Positions 7,571 to 16,854 of a stretch of 38,387 bases of DNA are shown piece after piece. Made by a program: the position numbers and the translations under genes. How positions within the stretch are numbered: the stretch's first letter is position 1; each line of letters starts with the position of its first letter. Source of the stretch: Phil1 sp964546125 (GTDB taxonomy: Bacteria > Bacillota > Clostridia > Christensenellales > CAG-138); contig CAZJIS010000009.1 of assembly GCA_964546125.1 (NCBI GenBank), positions 1-38,387 on the forward strand. The letters are read 5' to 3'. The notes under the pieces are model-generated. The model worked only from the letters and a program-made list of their open reading frames with translations. It searched no databases and had not been told where the DNA came from.

Positions 7571-8338
7571 ATGCGCATCGAAAGCACGCGCAATGAAAGG
7601 GTCAAGCTTGCCCGCGCGCTCGCCGCGAAAAAGGGGCGGAATGAGCAGGGCCTCCATTTCATCGAGGGAGATAAGCTCGTGCGCGAAGCGGTCGTCTCAA
7701 GCGCGGTGATCGCCGAGGCCTTCCTCGAGGAAGGGCATGAGCTCATGCACGCCGTGCTCGAGGGGAGCGGCGCCGTGGTCCACACGGTGACGCGCGCGGT
7801 GATGGAGAGCCTGTCGAACACCGAAACGCCGCAATGGGTGTGCGCAACCGTCAAAACGCCCGAGGCGGCGCTTCCCGAATATTACCCCGCAGGTCTTATC
7901 GTCGCACTCGACGGCGTGCAGGACCCCGGCAACCTCGGCGCGATCATCCGCACGGCGGATGCGATGGGCGCCTCCGGCATTCTCCTTGGCGGGGGCTGTG
8001 CCGATCCCTTTGCGCCAAAGCCCCTGCGCGCGGCGATGGGCTCCGTTTACCACCTGCCTATTTGGCAGGGCGACCTCGTCAAAGAACTCGCGCGCCTCAA
8101 GGCGCAGGGTTTTGCGCTGGTGTGCGGTCACCTCAAGGGCGGGGATGCGCTCGTTGAGCCGGGCGAGCGCTGCGCGCTTGTGATCGGCAGCGAGGGGGCC
8201 GGGGTTTCAAATGAGGCCGCGGCGCTGTGCCAAACCTATAAACTCCCGATGTACGGCTTTGCCGAATCCCTCAACGCGTCGGTCGCCGCGGGTATTTTGA
8301 TTTATGAACTCGCGCGCAGAATGCACGGCCAAACCTAA
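7571..8338 (+). CDS. TrmH/SpoU-family RNA 2'-O-methyltransferase
   Basis: A 255-residue SPOUT methyltransferase with an N-terminal substrate-binding region and the three C-terminal SpoU motifs: DPGNLGAIIRTADAMG, LVIGSEGAGVS and LNASVAAGILIYE, which form the trefoil knot binding S-adenosylmethionine. Family members methylate a ribose in 23S rRNA or tRNA. Its place just after rplT matches the YsgA-type genes of Firmicutes. AGGGGAGGAGG lies close before ATG. The target nucleotide is not predictable here. Confidence 0.93.
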   Translation: MRIESTRNERVKLARALAAKKGRNEQGLHFIEGDKLVREAVVSSAVIAEAFLEEGHELMHAVLEGSGAVVHTVTRAVMESLSNTETPQWVCATVKTPEAALPEYYPAGLIVALDGVQDPGNLGAIIRTADAMGASGILLGGGCADPFAPKPLRAAMGSVYHLPIWQGDLVKELARLKAQGFALVCGHLKGGDALVEPGERCALVIGSEGAGVSNEAAALCQTYKLPMYGFAESLNASVAAGILIYELARRMHGQT

Positions 8339-8369
8339 AAACTGTTAACAAACAAATAACACGCATAAT

Positions 8370-8392
8370 GCCGCTTGAAAAGGCGGCTTTTT
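8370..8392 (+). terminator. Short terminator after the methyltransferase gene
   Basis: GCCGC (8370-8374), an 8-nt loop and GCGGC (8383-8387), followed by TTTTT. The stem is short, and it overlaps the -35 of the next gene's promoter. Confidence 0.55.
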
Positions 8393-8403
8393 AGGCATAA
8401 AAT
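8375..8403 (+). promoter_or_regulatory. Promoter for the SpoIID/SH3 protein; possibly leaderless
   Basis: TTGAAA (8375-8380), a 17-bp spacer, TAAAAT (8398-8403). The predicted transcription start, about 7 nt after the -10, falls on the ATG at 8410. No ribosome binding site precedes that ATG. Confidence 0.6.
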
Positions 8404-8409
8404 CAGCGT

Positions 8410-11130
8410 ATGAAAAAGCTTGTTTGCGTTCTGCTTGCAGCCGTTTTTTTATTGGCGCTCGTTATTCCTATCGCCGCGCTCGCCGAGGGAGAGGATGCGG
8501 AGGCCAACGGCGTTTACGACCCGTTTGCCCCCGAAAACCAACAGCAGGGCGTTGCGCCGGAGGATCGCCACCTTTACGAGGCGCAGCCGGGCATGCGGCC
8601 GTTCGCTTCGGGCAGCGCCGATTACCGCTATGTCAACGTTTTGCTCTCGCAGGCGCAGCACGAATCTTCCGTCGTGTGGTTTACCGGCAACTATGCGTTG
8701 TGTGACGCAACGGGCGCGCCGCTTTTCCGCGTGGAAAGCGAATATGCCTATACGGTCTCCCGCCTCGGCGCGAGCCTCGAGCTGCGCGCGGCCGACGGCG
8801 CGCTGCTGTATACGGGCGGCGCCTTTTCTTTCCGCGAATATGCGCCGCCGGCGGGGCTTGAGTTCAACTACTTCAAGGTCGAAAAGGTCTCCAACGGCAC
8901 ATCCCCGTCCGACCGCATCTATAAGGGTGAACTGTATTGTTCCTACCAAACCTCCAACCCGTGGCAGGGCCTTTGCCTCGTCAACCGCATTTATATCGAA
9001 GAATATCTAAAGGGCGTGCTGCCCGCCGAGATCGGCTCGGGCAGCCCCGACGCTGCGCTGCAGGCGCAAGCGATTGTCGCGCGCAACTACGCGGTCAAGT
9101 CCAAGCGCACCGACGGGCGCGTGTTCGATGTTTACGACTATAACGCGAGCCAGGTGTACTTTGGCATTTACGTTTTTAACGACACCGACAACGCCGTGAA
9201 CGCCACGCGCGGGCAGGTGCTGCTCTATAACAACATCCCGATCAAGGCGTTTTACACCAACACCAACGGCGGGTATACCGAAATTTCCACAAACCAGTGG
9301 TCCGGCTCGGAATACACGGGCAACGAATCGATCCGGGATGATGAGTTCGATTTAAGTTATACGAATTACTACGAACATGTGACCATCCCTGCGGTAGTGA
9401 GCGGGAGCAACGCCCGCGTGGATTCGCTCATCAAGCAGGCGCTGATCCCGGCGCTGGGGGATGCAAGTCTGGATCTTTCCAACGTGAGCGTGGGCGGCAT
9501 TTCCATGGCTGTATGCGACTGCGGCGACAGCGCCTGCCTGCACCACAACAAGGCCCTGCAAAAGTGCACGCATTTCTGCTCGCTTGATGTGACCTTTACC
9601 GATGTTGTTGTCAGGGGCGTAGCATTGCTTGGCCCGGTCACGGTCACCCTTAAGGATATCGATTTTTACGTTTCGCCCGCTAACGGTCGGCCGCTCGGCT
9701 TCTTTTCGCGCGGCGAGCTCTCGCGCTATTGGCTGATCCCCCAATACAGCGCGGCCGCCCCGAACGTGGTCGAGAGCTATATCATCCGCCACGCGCGCCA
9801 CGGCCCCGGCGTGGGCCTCTCGCAGCAGGGCGCGATTTTGCGCGCAAAGGCGGGGCATTCGCTCAATGACATCCTTGCGTTCTATTTTCCGGATAGCCCC
9901 GTGGGAAATATCGCGGGCCTCGGCGAGCCGGACGCGCTCGCGGATATTTCCACCGTGAGCTTCCAAAAAACGTTCGCGGTGCTTGGGCACGATGCGTATG
10001 TGTACAAAGCGATGGAGGAGGAGTCTTTCTTACTCGGCGTGCTTCGCGCAGGTATGTGCGCCGAGGTCAAGGCGACGAGCAGCGATAAGAAATGGGCGAA
10101 GATCGGCTTCAACGGGGCGGATGGATACATCAAGATCGAAGCGTTCGTCAGGACTTTCAAGAAAATTAAGATAACGAACATTAACGAATATTACGATGTC
10201 TATGACGAGCCCGCGGCGGGAACCAAACTTGGCAGAGCTTATCCGGATCAGCTTTTCGAGCTGGTGCAGGTCAACGCCCTGCCGAACTATCATAAAATCC
10301 TTTTCAACGGCAAGTACGGATATGTTTCCAGCCGCTATTCAAGGCTTATGACAGCGGCGGACGCGGGCGAGGAGGCAGGCATCGTTTCTTATCCGATCAC
10401 CGTGGCCGTCCCCGCGGGCTATGGTGAAAATGCGCTTTGGGTGGATGGTATCCGCTACGAAGGGATACGAAGCGGGGATCAATTGACAATCCTTACCTAT
10501 TCGCCCGCGTTGACAAACGCGGTCATGTATCGATACAACGGCGATGTTCCGGTTGGTATGACGGTTTGGCTGTTAAGCTTTCAAGCGGGTTCATATGCGG
10601 CCGCGCTGCAAAGCGGGCTTACCGATTTGCTCTCCTATAAGGGCTTCTCCATTCGGATTACCGGCGAGCGTGGCCTACGGTATTGGAACGGCATATCGGC
10701 GGCCGCCAAGGGCGCGCTGACCGGCGCGGGGATCAACGGTTACAAGCTTGTTGAATACGGTACGGTGGTCTATACGAATCCGGCCCGATTTGCTTACTAT
10801 CCTTTCATTAAGGACACTTCCTCCACAAGCATCGGAAAAGCTTATTGGACACAGGACGGAAAGGTCAATGATTTGGTTTTCAGCACCAACGGCGATCTCG
10901 TAAACTTTACGATCGTACTGCGTGGTTATTCCGATCAGCAGCTCAGCGTGAATTATCCGTTCCGAGGCTATGCGATTCTATCAAACGGAACGAATGCGAT
11001 CACCGTCTACGGCCCACAGATGGCGCGGAGCATTTACTACGTTGCCAAGGCATATATGGGCATCTACCAGCCCGGTACGGATGAGTACGCTTATGTCAAG
11101 AGCATCGTGGACATTGTGGAGCGGCCGTAA
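8410..11130 (+). CDS. Exported SpoIID/LytB-domain protein with SH3-like repeats
   Basis: A 906-residue secreted protein. Residues 1-25 are a signal peptide (MKK, hydrophobic core, cleavage after ALA). Residues about 190-500 form a SpoIID/LytB domain: YIEEYLKGVLPAEIG, AQAIVARNYAV, TNTNGGYTE and the signature HGPGVGLSQQGA, as in amidase enhancers and the SpoIID glycan lyase. A Cys-rich insert (DCGDSAC, then KCTHFC) sits near 370-390. Two bacterial SH3-like modules follow (about 525-580 and 595-645), then about 250 residues I do not recognise. The role is probably peptidoglycan binding and remodelling at the cell surface. There is no ribosome binding site before ATG and the promoter predicts a leaderless message. 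Confidence 0.87.
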   Translation: MKKLVCVLLAAVFLLALVIPIAALAEGEDAEANGVYDPFAPENQQQGVAPEDRHLYEAQPGMRPFASGSADYRYVNVLLSQAQHESSVVWFTGNYALCDATGAPLFRVESEYAYTVSRLGASLELRAADGALLYTGGAFSFREYAPPAGLEFNYFKVEKVSNGTSPSDRIYKGELYCSYQTSNPWQGLCLVNRIYIEEYLKGVLPAEIGSGSPDAALQAQAIVARNYAVKSKRTDGRVFDVYDYNASQVYFGIYVFNDTDNAVNATRGQVLLYNNIPIKAFYTNTNGGYTEISTNQWSGSEYTGNESIRDDEFDLSYTNYYEHVTIPAVVSGSNARVDSLIKQALIPALGDASLDLSNVSVGGISMAVCDCGDSACLHHNKALQKCTHFCSLDVTFTDVVVRGVALLGPVTVTLKDIDFYVSPANGRPLGFFSRGELSRYWLIPQYSAAAPNVVESYIIRHARHGPGVGLSQQGAILRAKAGHSLNDILAFYFPDSPVGNIAGLGEPDALADISTVSFQKTFAVLGHDAYVYKAMEEESFLLGVLRAGMCAEVKATSSDKKWAKIGFNGADGYIKIEAFVRTFKKIKITNINEYYDVYDEPAAGTKLGRAYPDQLFELVQVNALPNYHKILFNGKYGYVSSRYSRLMTAADAGEEAGIVSYPITVAVPAGYGENALWVDGIRYEGIRSGDQLTILTYSPALTNAVMYRYNGDVPVGMTVWLLSFQAGSYAAALQSGLTDLLSYKGFSIRITGERGLRYWNGISAAAKGALTGAGINGYKLVEYGTVVYTNPARFAYYPFIKDTSSTSIGKAYWTQDGKVNDLVFSTNGDLVNFTIVLRGYSDQQLSVNYPFRGYAILSNGTNAITVYGPQMARSIYYVAKAYMGIYQPGTDEYAYVKSIVDIVERP

Positions 11131-11277
11131 AGTATCCCCTGCGGCAGGTTATTCCTTGCTTGCCAGCAAAACCGCAGTGCGAGGACAGTTGAGAGCATAT
11201 ATACTAAAATAGCGCGCATGAAGCGCGGGGTTCCTGAAACCGAGCCGGATTCAGAGTAAAGGGTAGGAAGCAAACAT

Positions 11278-11979
11278 ATGAGACAATCGAGAAAGAGTTT
11301 GAAACTGATCATCGTGATCCTCGGCACGGCGCTCGCCGCGGCCTTAGTTGCGCTTGCGATTCTTGTGCTGCACCGCGCGGGAGATCCCGAGGCGGTCGCG
11401 GGCGATTTTGTGTATGATGACGCGGCGGACGCGCTGCCGCCCGTGAAGATCACCAAAGGCATGCTCTCCTACCGCAACGAGGCGGGGGAGTGGGTTAACC
11501 TTGTGACGCTCGAAGAACTTTTTGGGAAATATGGCGGCGATATCGGTGCCGTGATCCCGAGCGCAACGCCCGTGCAGAATACGCCCGCGCCGGCGACTTC
11601 TACGCCCGGGGGCGCCGCGAGCCCCTTGCCCTCCGCGCCGCTTTCTCCGTCGCCTACGCCCAGCGGAAGCCCGGCTGCCACGGCAACCTCGACCGTGAAG
11701 CCCGCGACGCCCAAACCGGCGACGCCTAAACCCACAACCTCCGCGACGCCTAAGCCCACGACCTCTGCGACGCCTAAACCCACGGTGTCCGCGCCGACTA
11801 CGCCTAAACCCACGGTGTCCGCGCCGACTACGCCTAAACCCACGGTGTCCGCGCCGGCTACACCCAAGCCCACGACGTCCGCGCCGGCTACGCCCTCGCC
11901 CTCGCCATCGCCATCGCCCGAGCCTTCGGAACCGAGCGTGACGCCAATGCCGACGGATGAGGGGCCGCCGATTCTCTGA
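11278..11979 (+). CDS. Membrane-anchored Pro/Thr/Ser-rich repeat protein
   Basis: A 233-residue protein of unrecognised family. A basic start (MRQSRKSLK) and a strong hydrophobic stretch at residues 10-32 act as signal anchor. A short folded-looking region (KGMLSYRNEAGEW) spans residues about 60-95. From about 100 on it is a low-complexity, surface-exposed stalk of A/T/P/K/S with tandem TPKPT-type units, ending in an acidic tip. It looks like a wall-spanning extension, perhaps a partner of the SpoIID protein encoded 147 nt upstream. The start has a modest GGAAG site. The intervening 147 nt shows no convincing promoter or terminator. Confidence 0.75.
   Translation: MRQSRKSLKLIIVILGTALAAALVALAILVLHRAGDPEAVAGDFVYDDAADALPPVKITKGMLSYRNEAGEWVNLVTLEELFGKYGGDIGAVIPSATPVQNTPAPATSTPGGAASPLPSAPLSPSPTPSGSPAATATSTVKPATPKPATPKPTTSATPKPTTSATPKPTVSAPTTPKPTVSAPTTPKPTVSAPATPKPTTSAPATPSPSPSPSPEPSEPSVTPMPTDEGPPIL
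11721..11890 (+). repeat. In-frame tandem repeats (24-bp then 30-bp units)
   Basis: Units of 24 bp starting GACGCCTAAACCCAC at 11721 and 11745 give way to four 30-bp units at 11771, 11801, 11831 and 11861 (core CCTAAACCCACGGTGTCC). The first two 30-bp copies are identical and the last is diverged. All lengths are multiples of 3, so the number of copies only changes stalk length. Confidence 0.9.
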
Positions 11980-11989
11980 AAATAAGAAT

Positions 11990-12024
11990 AAAAAAGGATG
12001 GGGCTTCTTTGCTCCATCCTTTTT
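11990..12024. terminator. Bidirectional terminator between convergent genes
   Basis: AAAAA-GGATGG (to 12001), a 12-nt loop and CCATCC-TTTTT (12014-12024). A run of A on one side and T on the other serves both the repeat protein gene and the convergent SGNH hydrolase gene. Confidence 0.8.
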
Positions 12025-12039
12025 AGCGCCTATGCCTTT

Positions 12040-12741
12040 TCACATATAATCCGCCAGCAGCTTCGGCACCGATTCGCAGAACGCCTCGGCGATGAGCTCG
12101 TAGCCTTCTTCATTGGGATGGATGCCATCGACGCACATGAGGAGGTCGTAATCTTCACGGCCGAGGAAGCGGCTGCGCGCATCGACAAGAGGTGTTCCCG
12201 TTTCGGCGGCGATCTCGGCCATAGCGTCGGAATAACGCTTATGAAAATCGTGGATGACCTCCGGCTTCCCGAGCCAGCGCAGAATGCGCGCCCTGTCGTT
12301 GCCGTTGCGCGTGAGGAAGCGGAGGTATTTTTCCGAATCGATCGGCGGCAGCGTCATCATCACCGGCTTCACCTCGACCGCGCGCAAGTCCGCGAGCATC
12401 GTGCGCAGCACCTGGCAAAAATGCTCGAGCGCCGTGAGCGGTTCGTGCGCCGCCTCAGGGTGGCGGCTGATCTCATCCCAGCGGAAGTTGCTGTCGTTGC
12501 CGCCGAATTCGATGAGTGCGAAGTCGCAGTCCATGCCGCTTTCAATATCCTGCCGCAAAAGCTTGTAGCCTTTGTCGATGGTGATGCCAAAGCGCGCGCG
12601 GTTGTCCACCTCGATGTTGAAGCGCTCGGAGAAACGCTGGAAATAACGGTTGAACAGCGCGCGGTAGCGGTAGGCATTATCGAGCACCGTGCCTTTCATG
12701 ATGGAATCGCCGTAGATCTTTGCGCGGATCGTTTGCTGCAT
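12040..12741 (-). CDS. SGNH/GDSL-family hydrolase
   Basis: A 233-residue protein without signal peptide. It shows the SGNH blocks: YGDSIMKG (nucleophile Ser in block I), a conserved Gly region, FGGNDSNF (block III Asn) and DGIHPNEEGY (block V Asp and His). These enzymes are esterases or lipases acting on acyl or acetyl groups, often on glycans. GGAGG lies about 9 nt before ATG. It is read from a full-consensus promoter about 110 nt upstream, leaving a long leader with an inverted repeat at its start. Divergent from the DUF1836 regulator gene. The substrate is unknown. Confidence 0.9.
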   Translation of the reverse strand: MQQTIRAKIYGDSIMKGTVLDNAYRYRALFNRYFQRFSERFNIEVDNRARFGITIDKGYKLLRQDIESGMDCDFALIEFGGNDSNFRWDEISRHPEAAHEPLTALEHFCQVLRTMLADLRAVEVKPVMMTLPPIDSEKYLRFLTRNGNDRARILRWLGKPEVIHDFHKRYSDAMAEIAAETGTPLVDARSRFLGREDYDLLMCVDGIHPNEEGYELIAEAFCESVPKLLADYM

Positions 12742-12800
12742 GGTTACGCGCCTCCGTTCTTGATTTTGCCATATTGTGTTCAGGGATACTTCATGAACTG

Positions 12801-12819
12801 GTAACGATAACTAGGTTAC
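12801..12819. promoter_or_regulatory. Inverted repeat GTAAC-N9-GTTAC near +1 (candidate operator)
   Basis: GTAAC (12801-12805) and GTTAC (12815-12819) form a 5-bp palindrome just downstream of the SGNH promoter's start point, a typical repressor position. The DUF1836 protein encoded divergently is the obvious candidate binder, but this is inference. Confidence 0.4.
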
Positions 12820-12823
12820 ATAG

Positions 12824-12852
12824 ATTATAGGCGCATGCCGCGCGTTTGTCAA
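12824..12852 (-). promoter_or_regulatory. Full-consensus promoter for the SGNH hydrolase
   Basis: Minus strand TTGACA (12847-12852), exactly 17 bp, TATAAT (12824-12829). Both hexamers are perfect, so any regulation probably needs a repressor. Confidence 0.88.
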
Positions 12853-12854
12853 TG

Positions 12855-12878
12855 AGGTTTGACGGTTTTGGTAAACCT
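12855..12878. promoter_or_regulatory. Inverted repeat AGGTTT-N12-AAACCT (candidate operator)
   Basis: A perfect 6-bp-arm palindrome (12855-12860 and 12873-12878) covers the -35 and part of the spacer of the DUF1836 gene promoter, as an autoregulatory operator would. It is different in sequence from the GTAAC repeat. Confidence 0.4.
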
Positions 12879-12888
12879 ATGCTATAAT
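12859..12888 (+). promoter_or_regulatory. Promoter for the DUF1836 gene
   Basis: TTGACG (12859-12864), an 18-bp spacer, TATAAT (12883-12888). Transcription is predicted near 12895, about 21 nt before the start codon at 12916. Confidence 0.8.
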
Positions 12889-12915
12889 CGGATTATGCCA
12901 TGGGGGAGGATGAAT

Positions 12916-13479
12916 ATGCTTCTGACGCCGGAACAAGCCGCGGCCTTTCATTGCCCGAGGTGGGCCGAACTGCCGGGCATCCCGCTCTATATGGACCAGG
13001 TCATCCTCGTGCTTGAGGATTCGCTTGCGCTCTTTGCCGAGGAGGACGGGCACTTTGTGACCGCCACGATGATCAACAACTACGTCAAACAAAAGATCAT
13101 CATCCCGCCGGGCGGCAAGCGCTACGGGCGTGAACAGTTGGCGACGCTCGTGATGGTGTGCCTGATGAAAAAGGTGTTCTCCATCAGCGAGACCATCGCT
13201 TTGATCGGCCTCCTCACCGAGAACACGCCGCTGAGCGAGGCGTATGACCTGTTTTGTGCGGAGCTCGAGCATGCGATCGCGCGCGTTTTTGCCGATCCTT
13301 CCGGCGAAGCGCGGGGGATCGCACAGCCCGCGGGGGAAGCCGGAGCCGCGCGGCATGCGGCAGTCGCGGCGCTCACGGGCAAGCTGCATGCGCAGGGCAT
13401 TCTCGCTGCCCGGCAGGAGCGCGAACGCAGCGCAAAAGAGCAAATTGCGAAAGAAAAGAAAACCGAGGGTAAAAAATAA
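12916..13479 (+). CDS. DUF1836 protein, probable DNA-binding regulator
   Basis: A 187-residue protein. The DUF1836 region starts with FHCPRWAELPGIPLYMDQV. It then has a winged-helix-like part: TATMINNYVKQKIIIPPGGKRYGREQLATLVMVCLMKKVFSISE. The 'NNYVKQ..I.PP..KRY...QL' pattern resembles the MerR-type helix-turn-helix. The C-terminus is a charged, Lys/Glu-rich tail. The frame is open to 12859, but that codon is the promoter -35; GGGGGAGG places the start at ATG 12916. It is divergent from the SGNH hydrolase, and two palindromes lie between them. DNA binding and the target are inferred. Confidence 0.78.
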   Translation: MLLTPEQAAAFHCPRWAELPGIPLYMDQVILVLEDSLALFAEEDGHFVTATMINNYVKQKIIIPPGGKRYGREQLATLVMVCLMKKVFSISETIALIGLLTENTPLSEAYDLFCAELEHAIARVFADPSGEARGIAQPAGEAGAARHAAVAALTGKLHAQGILAARQERERSAKEQIAKEKKTEGKK

Positions 13480-13599
13480 AGCTCGTCATTTCATTATAAT
13501 TGCAAACCCACTTTCGTTGTGATAAGCTATACTGACGGCGGTCTGGACCTAGCGGATGGACTGCCGATTGCAAGCTTATTTTTTGTGACGGAGGATATT

Positions 13600-14901
13600 A
13601 TGGCAGCATTCGAAAAGCTCGAGGGAAGCAAGGTCAAGCTGACCATCGAGGTGGGCGTGGAGGCATTCGAGGCCGCGCTCGAAAAGGCATACCTGAAAAC
13701 GCGCAAGAACATCGCCCTGCCCGGTTTTCGCAAGGGGCACGCGCCGCGCAAGGTCATTGAGAACGCATATGGATGGGAAATCTTCTTTGAAGATGCTTTC
13801 GATATAGTCTATCCGGATTCTTACAAGGCCGCCGTCGACGAAAGCGGCGTCATGCCCGTGGATCAGCCGGAAATCGCGATGGTCGAATCCGAGCGCGGCA
13901 AGCCGCTCGTGTTCACGGCGACGGTCGCCGTCAAGCCCGAGGTGGAGCTTGGCCAATACAAGGGTATAGAAGTTCAAAAGCGCGCGTACAATGTTACGGA
14001 TGCAATGGTGGAAGCCGAAATCGACCGCGAGCGCGAAAAAGTTGCCCGCATGATCGACGTCGAGCGCCCCGTGGAGAACGGCGATGAAGTCGAACTCGAT
14101 TACGCGGGTACGGTCGACGGCGTTCTTTTTGACGGCGGTTCGGCCGAGGGGCAGACGCTTGCGATCGGCTCCGGCACGTTCATCCCCGGCTTTGAGGAGC
14201 AGGTGCTCGGCATGCGCGCGGGCGAGGAGCGCGACCTCAACGTGAAATTTCCCGATGAATACCACAGCGAGGAACTCAGAGGCAAAGAAGCCGTGTTCCA
14301 CGTCAAGGTGCATGCGGTGCGCGTGAAGGAACTGCCGGCGGCGGATGACGACTTCGCGCAGGATGTTTCCGATTGCGCGAGCATCGCGGAGCTTCGCGAG
14401 AAGAAGCGCGCCGAACTTATTGAGCGCGAGGAGCAGAACAACGCGATTGCGAAGGAAAACGACGTCGTGCGCAAGGCTGTGGAAAACGCTTCCGTCGATA
14501 TTCCCGAGGCGATGGTCGAGCGGCAGGTGGACCGCATGCTCAACGATTTTGCATACCGCCTGAGCATGCAGGGCCTTTCGTTCGACGATTATGTGAAATA
14601 CTCGGGCATGGAAGTTTCGGCGATGCGCGCCGAGATGCGCGGCGACGCGCAAATCCGCGTGAAGAGCCAGCTCGTGCTCGAGGCGATCACCGGGGCCGAG
14701 GGCATCAAGGCCGAAGCTTCCGAGATTGAAGAGAAGGTCGAAGAGTACCTCAAGCAGTTTGGCGACAAAGCCGGGGAGATCAGGGGCAAGCTCAGCGATG
14801 ACGACAAGCTCTATTTCGAAGATCAGGCCGTGCTCGATAAGACCATCGGGCTGATGGTCGCGAGCGCCGTCGAAACGGAACAGGAAAAGGCCGCCGAGTA
14901 A
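13600..14901 (+). CDS. tig: Trigger factor (ribosome-bound chaperone and prolyl isomerase)
   Basis: A 433-residue protein of normal family length. The N-terminal ribosome-binding domain has the signature GFRKGHAPRKVIE (residues about 44-56, normally GFRxGKxP). The FKBP-like isomerase domain lies near 150-245 with FIPGFEEQVLGMRAGE, and the helical C-terminal chaperone domain follows. It shelters nascent chains at the exit tunnel. The frame is open to 13519, but GGAGG 7 nt before ATG 13600 and the conserved MAAFEKLEGSKVKL start fix the N-terminus. A TATAAT at 13494 and a TATACT at 13528 are possible -10 boxes without clear -35s. First gene of tig-clpP-clpX. Confidence 0.97.
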   Translation: MAAFEKLEGSKVKLTIEVGVEAFEAALEKAYLKTRKNIALPGFRKGHAPRKVIENAYGWEIFFEDAFDIVYPDSYKAAVDESGVMPVDQPEIAMVESERGKPLVFTATVAVKPEVELGQYKGIEVQKRAYNVTDAMVEAEIDREREKVARMIDVERPVENGDEVELDYAGTVDGVLFDGGSAEGQTLAIGSGTFIPGFEEQVLGMRAGEERDLNVKFPDEYHSEELRGKEAVFHVKVHAVRVKELPAADDDFAQDVSDCASIAELREKKRAELIEREEQNNAIAKENDVVRKAVENASVDIPEAMVERQVDRMLNDFAYRLSMQGLSFDDYVKYSGMEVSAMRAEMRGDAQIRVKSQLVLEAITGAEGIKAEASEIEEKVEEYLKQFGDKAGEIRGKLSDDDKLYFEDQAVLDKTIGLMVASAVETEQEKAAE

Positions 14902-14935
14902 GCGGCCGGAACCGAACGATGATGGAGGAAATGAT

Positions 14936-15523
14936 ATGAGCAGCTTAGTGCCCATTGTTGTGGAACAAACCAATAAGGGTGAACGTTCTTATGATATATA
15001 CTCGCGCCTGCTCAAGGACCGGATCATCTTTTTGGGCGGCGAAGTGGATGATGATGTTTCAAACCTCATCGTCGCGCAGATGCTCTTCCTTGAGGCGGAC
15101 GATCCGGATAAGGACATCAGTCTCTACATTAACAGCCCCGGCGGTTCCATCACTGCCGGCATGGCGATTTACGACACGATGCAGTATATCCGCTGCGAAG
15201 TGGCGACGATGTGCGTGGGCATGGCCGCGAGCATGGGCGCGTTCTTGCTCGCCGCAGGCGCGAAGGGCAAGCGCCGGGCGCTGCCCAATGCCGAGGTGAT
15301 GATCCACCAGCCCTCCGGCGGCGCGCGCGGGCAGGCGACCGACATCGCCATCCAGGCCGAGCGCATCATCAAAACCAAGGAACAGATGAACCGTATCCTC
15401 GCGGAGCGCACGGGGCAGTCGCTTGAGCGGGTTGCCGCCGACACCGAACGCGACAATTATATGTCCGCGGATGACGCGCTCGCATACGGTATCATAGACG
15501 AGATTATTCCTCCAAGGAGGTAG
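14936..15523 (+). CDS. clpP: ATP-dependent Clp protease proteolytic subunit
   Basis: A 195-residue serine protease subunit of standard length. The catalytic triad is visible: Ser99 in CVGMAASMGAF, His124 in VMIHQPSGG and Asp173 in TERDNYMSA. Fourteen copies form the barrel that degrades substrates fed by ClpX. GGAGG lies shortly before ATG, and the gene sits 34 nt after tig and 3 nt before clpX, the usual Firmicutes order. Confidence 0.98.
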   Translation: MSSLVPIVVEQTNKGERSYDIYSRLLKDRIIFLGGEVDDDVSNLIVAQMLFLEADDPDKDISLYINSPGGSITAGMAIYDTMQYIRCEVATMCVGMAASMGAFLLAAGAKGKRRALPNAEVMIHQPSGGARGQATDIAIQAERIIKTKEQMNRILAERTGQSLERVAADTERDNYMSADDALAYGIIDEIIPPRR

Positions 15524-15526
15524 GAA

Positions 15527-16776
<1,250 letters not shown>

Positions 16777-16804
16777 GCGCGAAACAAATAACGATCTTAA
16801 TCTC

Positions 16805-16832
16805 AAAAGGACTGCCGCAAGGCAGTCCTTTT
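16805..16832. terminator. Bidirectional terminator after clpX
   Basis: AAAAGGACTGCC (16805-16816), loop GCAA, GGCAGTCCTTTT (16821-16832): a perfect 12-bp stem with a GNRA-type loop. It serves clpX and the convergent HD gene. Confidence 0.9.
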
Positions 16833-16854
16833 AGGCGGGTACTTGCGCGGAAAG

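Noticed and set aside
11700..11890. CRISPR-like repeat array
   Set aside because: Repeats are contiguous, in frame and encode a Pro/Thr stalk; no unique spacers and no cas genes.
12859..12915. Upstream TTG and ATG starts for the DUF1836 protein
   Set aside because: 12859 is part of the -35 box and 12895 is at the predicted transcription start; GGGGGAGG supports 12916.
13576..14973. 465-codon antisense frame over tig
   Set aside because: No start signal and no domain; tig is complete on the plus strand.
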